Made by a program: the position numbers and the translations under genes. Shown here one piece after another: positions 20,438-29,300 of a stretch of 51,912 nucleotides of DNA. Location of the stretch: assembly GCA_017524665.1 (NCBI GenBank), contig JAFXVF010000010.1:1-51912 (forward strand), written 5' to 3'. Every line of letters begins with the position of its first letter. Position 1 is the first letter of the stretch. Origin of the DNA: Clostridia bacterium. Lineage in GTDB: Bacteria > Bacillota > Clostridia > TANB77 > CAG-508. The notes beneath the pieces are model-generated. The model worked only from the letters and a program-made list of their open reading frames with translations, did no database searches and had not been told where the DNA came from.

Positions 20438-23400
20438 ATGGAATTGATAAAAAAGATAGTACTTTTTACATTAATATTAGTTTTGTGTGCTAATTTTATA
20501 TGCCCTGATGTTGTATTCGCAGATCCTGTGACAGTATCCCTAAGAACTGAAGAAACTTATTCCGGAAGCGGGAGATATGTTGCAAGACTAAGATATGGTA
20601 CTAGAATTGTTGCAGAAGTTGAAATCCCTAATGGTAGTATTTTAAGCGAATCTCAATACAATGCTTTGATAGGACAATATATTGACTACTTAGTAGTGCA
20701 AAGAGTGAAAAGAGACTGCAGAACAGTAGAAGATGTTGGAGATTACTTGGACTGTTTTATTGATAGATACCAGGTGAACACATATCCAGGGCTTACTGAC
20801 ATAGGACTTGGATACAACGATCTGCATTCTGTGAATTACGACGATGAAAGATTAAGAGAAAAAGCACCCGGGTTATACGTGATATTAAGAGAGGCATATG
20901 AAGCATATGGAGGGTACACATCGGAAACATTTAATCGTATACAAGAGTATCCATGCACATATTTATACGAATATCCATACCGGAAGGCTGTATAGTGCAT
21001 ATGACGATGATAACTATGAGGAATATTGTTATTATATATTCGAAAAAATGGGTGGGCAAGAAGAACAGCAACAAGAGGAACAGCAACAAGAGGAACAGCA
21101 ACAAGAAGAACAGCAACAAGAAGAACAGCAACAAGAAGAAACTTTTATAATTGAACATCAAGATATTGCTAGAAGTTATGTGGAATGGGTACAGCAATTT
21201 AATGGGTTTATAAGAGAACAAAGTGGAACAATGGATAGAAGATCTCTATTAGATTTTTTATACACTATAGCATATCCTAGTATACACACGGCAGATTATT
21301 TACATTATCAAGGAGTTATCCATTATAGCATTACCGACTACTCCTTTTTGACAATATTTCTAGAGAACACAGACAGATATGCTCAAAATGTATATATTGG
21401 GTTAAGTCAAAACGAAACATATACACTTGAAGATGCAATCAGATATGCTAACAATAATGCTCAAACTTATCATTTAACAGAAGAAGAACTTGGAACGCCA
21501 GAAGAATACGTTCCAAGAGGGTATACCTTAGCTGCTGCTAGAGCTGAACTAAATGGAGAGCTACTAAATATAGCCACTGCTCAAAGGCAAGTATATGCTG
21601 AATTAGATGAAGAGACACAAAACACGAGAATAAGATCATATTTTTATGGATTAATTAATGATTACAGAAACAAATTGGATACGGATTTAAATAGAAAAAT
21701 TGATATTATAACAGAACAGATTGCGATACCAGATGATAGAGAAGAATTTATAGAAAGAGTACCAAACTACATAGAGGAATTTATTGTTAATCAGCTAGGA
21801 CGGAGAAATTATAAATGCAGATAGCATTTTCAATTCTGTAAGTGGCATTGGAGACGTAATTGCAGGTATTGCGTTTTACCCATTAAAGCTTTTATTGATA
21901 GTAACAGGAGCAGTATTACAACTAACAGAGAGTTTAATGGCTGCAATTGGGTCGACATATAAAGTCATATCACTTGATAATATTTTCTTTAATGAGATAG
22001 CAATGTTAGACGTTAATATATTTAATTTTAGTACGGCTGCAGGTTCGGAAATAGGAAGCAGAAATGTTTTATATGAAATAAGAGAAAATGTAGCTGCTTG
22101 GTATTATGCTATAAGAAACTTATGTATAGCGCTGTCACTTGTTGTACTTGCTTATATAGCTGTTAGAATGGCAATATCGAGCATTGCGGAAGATAAGGCA
22201 AAATACAAAAAAATGCTTATGGACTGGGTTGTGAGCTTTGCACTTATATTCTTATTAAATTATTTTATGGTATTTATTATTCAAACTAATGAGGGCATAA
22301 TAGATATTATGAAAAATGCAAGAACAGCACAGAGCTTGCAGTTAAGTGAAAGATTCGGCGGAATATTTACAACTGAAGAAACTGTAGAAAGCATGCAAAC
22401 AAAAATAGTAAAATTGGCTTTTGACGTATCATTTTCAAGGGGATTTACAGCTACAGCAATTTATTTAATGATGGTTGCAATGACTCTTATGTTTTTAATA
22501 GTATATATTAAACGTTTTATTACTATATCTATTCTAACAATTATAGCGCCTCTGATTACTGTTACATATGCTATAGATAAAGTAGGAGATGGAAAAGCCC
22601 AAGCCCTCAGCAAGTGGATGAAAGAATACGTATTTAACATATTAATTCAGCCATTTCATTGCATAATATATATGCTATTTATACAAAATATATATATGAC
22701 TATAATAGATATTTCAGGAGTGCTACAATTTGGAAAAATTGTTGTTGCTTTTGCAATGTTCGGATTCATGTATAAAGCAGAAGATGTTGTAAGAGAGATA
22801 TTCGGATTTGAAACGCATAGCTTAAGCTCCGCAGCAGCTTTAGGAGCAGCTGCAGTAGCAAAAGTGCAAAAAGGCGCAAAGGCTGCAGGAAATATTTCTA
22901 AGGCAAATGCTGCTGTAAAAGGAATTAAGTCGCCAGGTAATCTGCCAAGCAAAGCAGGGACAGGAGCTGGAGGAAAAGGACCAGGAGGGAAAAAGACTCC
23001 AGAGAAAAAAGGAAAAACAACTGGCGGTGGTACAGGAGAAGGTAATGGCGGCAAGAAATCATTTAAAGATAAGGCAAAGTCATTTGGCAAAGGCTATTTA
23101 AAGATGAATACCGGAAAAACAGCAAGAAAATTAGCCGGAATGATGCTAAGCTCTACAATTGCATATGGAATGACAGGAGATGCTGGCAAAGCGTATGCTG
23201 CACATTCTGCTATTGAATCTGGAAAAGCATCAATACAAAAAGCCAACTTAAAGAAAAATATAAACAAGAGAAAGCAAGATACAAGGGATGCATACCAAGA
23301 TTATGCAGAACATAAGGGATTAAATACAAGAGAAGAGAGATTAGCTGAGGCAGAAAGACTATCACAAGTTGATTTAAATGATCCAACATTAAGTGCCGAT

Positions 23401-23517
23401 GAGAGAAATATGGCAGAGTGGCTACAAGCAGAAAAGCAAATGCATACTGCTCTTGGATCAAAAGATGCTCAAAAAGATTTAATGCAAAACTTAACTGACT
23501 ACGAAGACGGATTATAA
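20438..23517 (+). CDS. VirB6-like polytopic membrane protein with EEQQQ linker and two CGGN sites
   Basis: About 1025 residues read through CGGA at 20981 and 21801. Signal peptide MELIKKIVLFTLILVLC (start ATG 20438 after AAAGGGG), an extracytoplasmic domain interrupted by five EEQQQ repeats, then a full VirB6-like core at about 464-797: FNSVSGIGDVIAGIAFYPLK, ISLDNIFFNEIAMLDVNIFN, IRENVAAWYYAIRNLCIA, YIAVRMA, KAKYKKMLMDWVVSFALIF, YIKRFITISILTIIAPL, WMKEYVFNILIQPFHCIIY, VREIFGF. A Gly/Lys-rich cytoplasmic tail follows. The core start (FNSVSG...) is only reached after the second quadruplet, while the signal peptide lies before the first. Both shifts are therefore needed for one secreted-then-membrane protein. 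Confidence 0.78.
20981..20984 (+). other. CGGA quadruplet, +1 recoding site 9
   Basis: In-frame CGG relative to ATG 20438; zero frame stops at 20993-20995. The +1 reading gives YEYPY-[G]-RLYSAYDDDNYEEYC and stays open for 273 codons to the next site. Confidence 0.86.
21060..21134 (+). repeat. Five tandem 15-bp units encoding EEQQQ
   Basis: Repeat of ga(a/g)gaacagcaacaa in the extracytoplasmic part of the last VirB6-like gene. It is analogous in place to the PEPTPE and GTDTP linkers of its paralogues but different in composition. Confidence 0.92.
21801..21804 (+). other. CGGA quadruplet, +1 recoding site 10
   Basis: In frame only after site 9; zero frame stops at 21822-21824. The +1 reading gives VNQLG-[G]-EIINADSIFNSVSG, joining the outer domain to FNSVSGIGDVIAGIAFYPLK, the counterpart of FNSGPLDAILGILLYPLK in gene 12219. 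Confidence 0.88.
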
Positions 23518-23597
23518 AATAAATATTTTTAAGAATTGTGAATAAAATAGAAAAAAATGGGAACACTTTACTAAATTAATTATAATAGGAGGTAAAA

Positions 23598-24374
23598 ATG
23601 TTTCAAATTATTTCTAAAAATAAAGCAAAAGGAATTTGCTTTTTCACAATTCTTTTTTTATTTGCATTTATCACCAATGCAAAATCACTAGGAATGCATT
23701 ACTACGAAAAATTAGATTTTTCAACTGGAATAGTTACAGCAAGTGTGTTAAATGTTAGGTCTGGACCAGGAACAAGCTATAAAATAATTACTCAAGCATA
23801 TAAAAACGAATACATAAGGATATTTGCAAAAATAGGAAATTGGTATGTTGTACAAACGGATAAAGACTTTGTAGGAGCTGTAAACAAAGAATATGTAAAA
23901 GCAATTTATCCACAAAAGCAGGAAACAAAAAGTGCAAATGAAGACGAAAAAACTATAAACACAGACCAAGATTTAAAGAATGAATCTACTTTAACAAAAG
24001 ATGAAGAGAATACACTAAATCTAATTAATGAGCAAAGAACCGTAGCAGGCCTAAATGCCCTTATTATTGATGAAGAAGTACAAAACATTGCGCGAATAAA
24101 AGCTCAAGATATGGTAAATGGAGGATATTTTAGCCATACATCCCCAACATATGGTTCTCCATTTGATATGCTTAAAAACTATGGGATAAGCTATAAAACC
24201 GCAGGGGAAAACATTGCAGGAAACAGCTCAAATAGCGGAGCAGTCAATGCATGGATGAACTCTGAAGGCCATAGAGCAAACATTTTAAACAATGGTTATA
24301 GCCACACGGGTCTTGCAGTTGTTAGTAGCCCCAAATACGGTAAAATATTTGTGCAAATTTTTATTGGAAAATAA
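23598..24374 (+). CDS. Secreted SH3b plus CAP (SCP/PR-1, YkwD-like) domain protein
   Basis: 258 residues. Hydrophobic leader (about 12-30); bacterial SH3 domain at about 42-100 (GIVTASVLNVRSGPGTSYK, then WYVVQTDKDFVGAV), which usually binds peptidoglycan; a charged linker; and a CAP domain from about 135 to the end with the family blocks GGYFSHTSPTYGSPFDML, AGENIAGN and WMNSEGHRANILNN. The conserved His and Glu residues of the CAP cavity are present. Proteins of this type are secreted wall-associated factors of uncertain biochemical role. AGGAGG upstream supports ATG 23598. It lies between the VirB6-like operon and DacA, and may share the upstream transcript, since only 80 bases separate it from gene 20438. 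Confidence 0.85.
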   Translation: MFQIISKNKAKGICFFTILFLFAFITNAKSLGMHYYEKLDFSTGIVTASVLNVRSGPGTSYKIITQAYKNEYIRIFAKIGNWYVVQTDKDFVGAVNKEYVKAIYPQKQETKSANEDEKTINTDQDLKNESTLTKDEENTLNLINEQRTVAGLNALIIDEEVQNIARIKAQDMVNGGYFSHTSPTYGSPFDMLKNYGISYKTAGENIAGNSSNSGAVNAWMNSEGHRANILNNGYSHTGLAVVSSPKYGKIFVQIFIGK

Positions 24375-24451
24375 ATAATATTACCCTATTTACTGCAACA
24401 AAATGTAATAAATTTCCCAATAAAAAATATAAATTACATAGGTGATAGCTA

Positions 24452-25715
24452 TTGAAGAAAAAAGTTATTGCAATAATAGTTATTTTACTTATGTTTACGC
24501 CAATTATATCTTTTGCAGATGATGAATCAGAAGATGATAATCAATTTGAAGAAATTTTAGGAGAAATACAAGAAGCTTCTGCTGAAGCTGAAACAGAACC
24601 AATTATTAATTCGAAATCTGCTGTTGTGATTGACCGTGAGTCGAAAAGAATTCTTTATAGCAAAAATGCAAACGAAAAAAGAGCGATGGCAAGTACAACG
24701 AAAATAATGACTTGTTTAATTGCACTAGAAAATAGTAAATTAGATGAAATAGTTACAGTATCTGAAAAATCTGCTTCCACAGGAGGCTCGAGACTAGGCC
24801 TTTTTGCGGGTGATAAAATATCAATAAATGATTTGCTGTATGGACTAATGCTACGCTCTGGAAATGATGCGGCAATGCAAATTGCTGAAACTATTGGTGG
24901 CAGTTGCGAAAATTTTGCAAAAATGATGAACAAAAAAGCAAGAGAAATAGGATTAAAAAACACAAATTTTGTTACGCCACATGGCTTAGATAATGAAAAC
25001 CATTATACAACAGCGTATGAACTTGCATTGCTTACAGACTATGCACTAAATAATGAAAAATTTGCTGAAATAGTAAGTTGTAAAAAGAGAATAATATTAA
25101 TAAATAAACAACAAAGGGAGATATATAACACAAACGAATTACTTCGGTAATTTAAATGGGGTAGATGGAGTAAAGACTGGTTTTACAAATAAAGCTGGTA
25201 GATGCCTTGTAACATCATGCACAAGAAACGGCGAAAGTCTTATTTCCGTAACACTTGGAGCTGACACTAAAAAACAAAGGACAATTGATAGTACAAAAAT
25301 ATTAGAATATGCATACAAGAATTTTTATCAAATAAGTTTAAAGGAAAAAATAGAAGCAAAATTTAAAACATGGCAAGAAGAAAATAAGATTGAGGTAATA
25401 AAAGGGAAGATAAATTCAATTCAGCCTACAATGGCTGATATATTATATGAAAAATATCCAATAAGCAAAAGTGAGGAAAACAAATTAGAGATTTTAACTA
25501 AATGTGAAGATTCAATTGAAGCACCTATAGAAGAAGGAAGAGAGGTGGGATATATTGATATAATACTAAAAGGAAAAAGTATTATGAAATTAAAACTAAT
25601 GATAAATCAATTAATAGAAAAGAAAGGAGTAAAAGACTACTTAAAAGAATTCTGTAAAAAAATAAAAGAGCTTAATATGCTAGAATACAAGCATAAATCA
25701 ATTTTAAAAGAATAA
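24452..25715 (+). CDS. dacA: D-alanyl-D-alanine carboxypeptidase (PBP5/DacA family), one CGGN site
   Basis: 420 residues read through CGGT at 25145. This penicillin-binding enzyme trims the terminal D-Ala of peptidoglycan stem peptides outside the membrane. Leader peptide (1-22) ends FADD. The catalytic motifs are ASTTKIM (Ser near 81), SGNDAAMQ (Ser near 136) and, after the recoding site, GVKTGFTNKAG. The KTG motif is essential for catalysis and lies beyond the frame break, so a standard-code product (232 residues) would be inactive. The C-terminal part (about 280-420) matches the DacA_C-like beta domain and ends with a lysine-rich helix. Start is TTG 24452 with AGGTGAT upstream. This is the most family-anchored test of the recoding. 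Confidence 0.9.
25145..25148 (+). other. CGGT quadruplet, +1 recoding site 11
   Basis: In-frame CGG followed directly by zero-frame TAA (25148-25150). The +1 reading gives NTNELL-[G]-NLNGVDGVKTGFT, the expected DacA sequence without gap or insertion. Clostridial DacA proteins commonly have Gly at this place, and Arg would be unusual. Confidence 0.95.
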
Positions 25716-25732
25716 AAATAATAGGTAAGCAC

Positions 25733-25761
25733 TTGACTTTTTACTATAATTCTGGTATTCT
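25733..25761 (+). promoter_or_regulatory. Sigma-A-type promoter for the tRNA pair
   Basis: TTGACT (25733-25738), 17-base spacer, TATTCT (25756-25761), 19 bases before the first tRNA. Confidence 0.8.
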
Positions 25762-25779
25762 ATTAATGTTCTAATTGAT

Positions 25780-25855
25780 GCGGGAATAGCTCAGTTGATA
25801 GAGCGCTACCTTGCCAAGGTAGAGGTCGCGAGTTTGAGCCTCGTTTCCCGCTCCA
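25780..25855 (+). tRNA. tRNA-Gly (anticodon GCC)
   Basis: Complete cloverleaf with acceptor GCGGGAA/TTCCCGC, encoded CCA, anticodon stem CTACC/GGTAG and a normal seven-base loop TTGCCAA. It reads GGC and GGT. Its ordinary loop size means it is not an obvious four-base decoder of CGGN. Confidence 0.97.
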
Positions 25856-25883
25856 ATTTTTTTAAGTGGAACATTTCAATTAT

Positions 25884-25957
25884 GGCGCTATAGCCAAGCG
25901 GTAAGGCACGAGTCTGCAAAACTCTGATCCCCGGTTCGATTCCGGGTGGCGCCTCCA
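25884..25957 (+). tRNA. tRNA-Cys (anticodon GCA)
   Basis: Acceptor GGCGCTA/TGGCGCC, anticodon GCA at 25916-25918 in loop CTGCAAA, T-arm CCGGTTCGATTCCGG, encoded CCA. It is 28 bases after tRNA-Gly and probably co-transcribed. Confidence 0.97.
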
Positions 25958-25961
25958 TAAA

Positions 25962-25987
25962 AAACAACCCATAGGGGTTGTTTTTTT
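25962..25987 (+). terminator. Rho-independent terminator of the tRNA pair
   Basis: Stem AACAACCC/GGGGTTGTT followed by a run of seven T, five bases after the tRNA-Cys CCA. Confidence 0.92.
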
Positions 25988-26140
25988 ATGGGGCGAGCTT
26001 TGATGGAAAATCGAAAAGGAGGCTGCTAAGTAACGGCCCTGTGGAGGCAAAAAATTCACTAATTTAACAGAAAATTCTTTAAAATAATCTATAAAATGTT
26101 AGGGAAATAAGAAAAAAGTCGAAAAAATAAACATATTATG

Positions 26141-26169
26141 TTGATTTTGCAAAAAAAATGTTATATAAT
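26141..26169 (+). promoter_or_regulatory. Promoter P1 of the adhesin gene
   Basis: TTGATT (26141-26146), 17-base spacer, consensus TATAAT (26164-26169). A transcript would start near 26176 and carry a leader of about 165 bases. The stretch 25990-26140 before it has no gene or known RNA that I recognise. Confidence 0.75.
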
Positions 26170-26192
26170 TGTAATATATGTAAAAAAACATA

Positions 26193-26222
26193 GGCTATTT
26201 TTGCGGGAAATAGCTTCCGTAA
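26193..26222 (+). promoter_or_regulatory. Overlapping hairpins in the adhesin leader
   Basis: Stem A: GGCTATTT (26193-26200) with AAATAGCT (26208-26215). Stem B: TTGCGG (26201-26206) with CCGTAA (26217-26222). They interleave, and with connecting segments of 0-1 base cannot both form fully, so they look mutually exclusive. No known riboswitch class recognised. Confidence 0.45.
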
Positions 26223-26273
26223 GCGAAAAAATATTACTTAAATATTACAATAAAAATATACAAAAATAGCATA

Positions 26274-26301
26274 TTGACATGTTTTTTTAAAATAGTAAAA
26301 T
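26274..26301 (+). promoter_or_regulatory. Promoter P2 of the adhesin gene
   Basis: Consensus TTGACA (26274-26279), 16-base spacer, TAAAAT (26296-26301), about 40 bases before the start codon and downstream of the hairpin element, so P2 transcripts would lack it. Confidence 0.6.
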
Positions 26302-26342
26302 AAAATTATAATTTTAATAATTAAAAGGGTGGTAAGGAGATT

Positions 26343-29300
26343 ATGAGTAAAAAAACAAAGTTCGGAGTTATTTGTACAACATTACTAGCTATGCTTTTAG
26401 TGTTTTTAGTATTTGCACAAACATATGCAGACAACACTAAGTACGTAGGAATTGTTGGAGCACGAAACAAAGAGAGCAATGATGAGGAATATACAGTTCT
26501 TATACAAGGAGTAAATAGAACTGTATGGAAATTGGTTACATATTCTAGCCAAGACCCAACAGACCCAGACTATGGGCCTCATTATGATGAAGCATTGTAT
26601 TGCATTTGCCCAGAAGTAGGGTTTGAAGCAGGCAGTGGCATTCCAGTAACATACAATGAATCATTTAACATGAAAGACTTTTCACAAGCCGAAAACAAAA
26701 CAAAATATATAGCAATGTTTGAGGCTATGTATGGCGCAGGAAACTACCATGACAAATATAATTCAATTTTGTGGGTATTAGATAATTGTTATTTACCTAA
26801 TAAACAAAGCTATACTCCATCAGAAGAATCTTCTAAAGCAATCACAAAACAATTATTATTTGATTCAGTAGTAGAATCATTGCAAAGTATTGGCTATTAT
26901 GCTGATGAAGAAGATGTGGAAAACGGAAGAAAATATCTAAATGAATTAACAGATAACGATATCGATGTTGTACAACAATTGGCAATATGGTATTTCGCAT
27001 CACCTGATGACGGACCATATCACATTGAACCAGATGATTTAGAAACAATAAAATTAGATACGGTGTCAATGGAATATATTGGAGATTCAAATACTGAAGG
27101 ATATCGTTTATATGGTATGCAAGATTTATATAGATATTTTGTAGTTTCAGGTGAAGCTAACAAAGATTACTATGGAAATGAAGAAACAAAATCATTACCA
27201 AATCCAGAACTTGCATTTACTTTACCTGCAAATAATGATACATTGACAACCATTGTAAACATTGGTGGAACAAAATATTTTAAAGCAGGCCCATTTAATT
27301 ATGGATTAGAAAATGCAACAACTCTTCCTTACACACTTACAGGAAAAGTAACAGACCAAAATGGAGCCCCTGTTACAGATTATATATTAGTTGATGAAGA
27401 CAATATAAACCTTGGAACTACAGAAATTGGAAAAGATTTATTTAACCAAGACTTTTATGTAGCAGTACCTGTGTCTAACACAGATATTACAAAAATAAAA
27501 GTTGAATTAGAAGGAAGCTATGCAGTAACTTCAACAGATGCTTGGATTAATGCTACTAACTATCCAGGATCTGGAGTAAATGTTAATGAGCAAGAACAAC
27601 CATTTGTAGTTGTTAATAAACAAATTATTCCAATAGAGGCTTCAAAAGAAGTTACAGTATTTAGACCTAACTTTGACTTATCACTTAGAAAATTTATTAC
27701 TGCAATAAATGGAGTTGGATTAACAGGAGATGCTTCAAGAGAACCTGGTACACATTTAGGAAACTTAGTTACTGGGGCAAGCACTACAGCAACTTACATA
27801 CACCCAAAGAATGCGCTTACAGTAAAAACAAACGATTTAGTAACATACACGATACGTGTATATAATGAAGGAAATCTTGATGGATATGTTTCTGAAATTA
27901 CAGACTACATACCAGAAGGACTTGAATTTGTTGCAGATAATGAAACAAATATAGATTATTTATGGAGATTATCAGAAGATAGAACAAAAATAACAACAAA
28001 TTATTTATCAAGAGAAAGAGACGACGCAAATGTTATAGCAGCGTTTGATAAAGAAATACCTGAGCCAGTAATTGCATATAGAGATGTACAAGTAGTATTT
28101 AAAGTAGTAGCACCAAGTACTTCAAATAGCATCCTAAGAAATATAGCTGAAATTACAGACTATACTGATGAGGATGGCGAAGCAGTACAAGACATAGACT
28201 CTAACCCAGATGAAGCTAAAGGAAATGTTGATTTAACTGATTATAATCCTCCAGAAGATAACTCAGAGTATCAAGAAGATGATGATGATTATGAACTATT
28301 AAAATTAGAACATTTCGACTTATCACTTAGAAAATTTATTAGAACAATTACTGATACAGAAGATGTAACTACAACATTACATAGAGAACCAAGTATAGAT
28401 ATTACTCACTTAATTGACGGAACTGCATCAACAGCAGTATATACACAACCAAAAGACGCAGTAAAAGTTAAAACAGGATATAAAGTAGTTTATACGATAC
28501 GTGTATATAATGAAGGAAAAATTGCAGGATATGCAACAGAGATTGTAGACCATATTCCAGAAGGCTTAACATTCATGGAAGACAGTGACATAAATGATGA
28601 ATATGGTTGGGTATTATCTGCAGATGGAAAAACTGCAACAACAGATTACCTAAAAAATACTGTTATAAATGCATTAGATAGAAATGCCGAAAACCCAGTA
28701 CTTGATTATAAAGACGTTTTAATAGAATTTGAAGTTACAGAACCTGAAAGATCAGATAGAGTATTAAGAAATATTGCAGAAATTGGAGAAGACAGCGATG
28801 ATGATATAGACTCTACACCAAACAATGTTGATTTAGATGATTATTATCCACCAGAAGATAATTCAGAATATCAAGAAGATGATGACGATTATGAGCAATT
28901 AGTATTAGAATATTTTGATTTAGCACTTAGAAAATTTATTACAAAAATAGATAACGCAGATGTTACAACAAGAGTGCCAGAAGTAGATGTTACAAAATTA
29001 ATTAGTGGAGAAGCTGGAACAGCAACATATACACATCCAAAAGATATAGTTGGAGTATACACTGGAGCAAAAGTGGTATATACAATACGTGTATATAATG
29101 AAGGAAAAATTGATGGAACTGCAAGTGAAATAGTAGACTATATTCCAGAAGGATTAAAGCTTGTAGAAAATAGCACAATAAATGATGAATATGGCTGGAT
29201 AATGTATAGAAAATTAAGAGATGGCGAAACAGTTTCACAAGAAATAAACCCAGATACACATATATCAATTAATGGTGAAACTTTTGTAAAAACAGATGAC

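Noticed and set aside
25990..26060. c-di-GMP riboswitch or T-box upstream of the adhesin
   Set aside because: Neither the class I nor class II c-di-GMP cores nor the T-box sequence can be found on either strand.
26193..26222. H-type pseudoknot in the adhesin leader
   Set aside because: The two stems interleave, but connecting segments of 0-1 base cannot span 6-8 bp stems; alternative hairpins are more likely.
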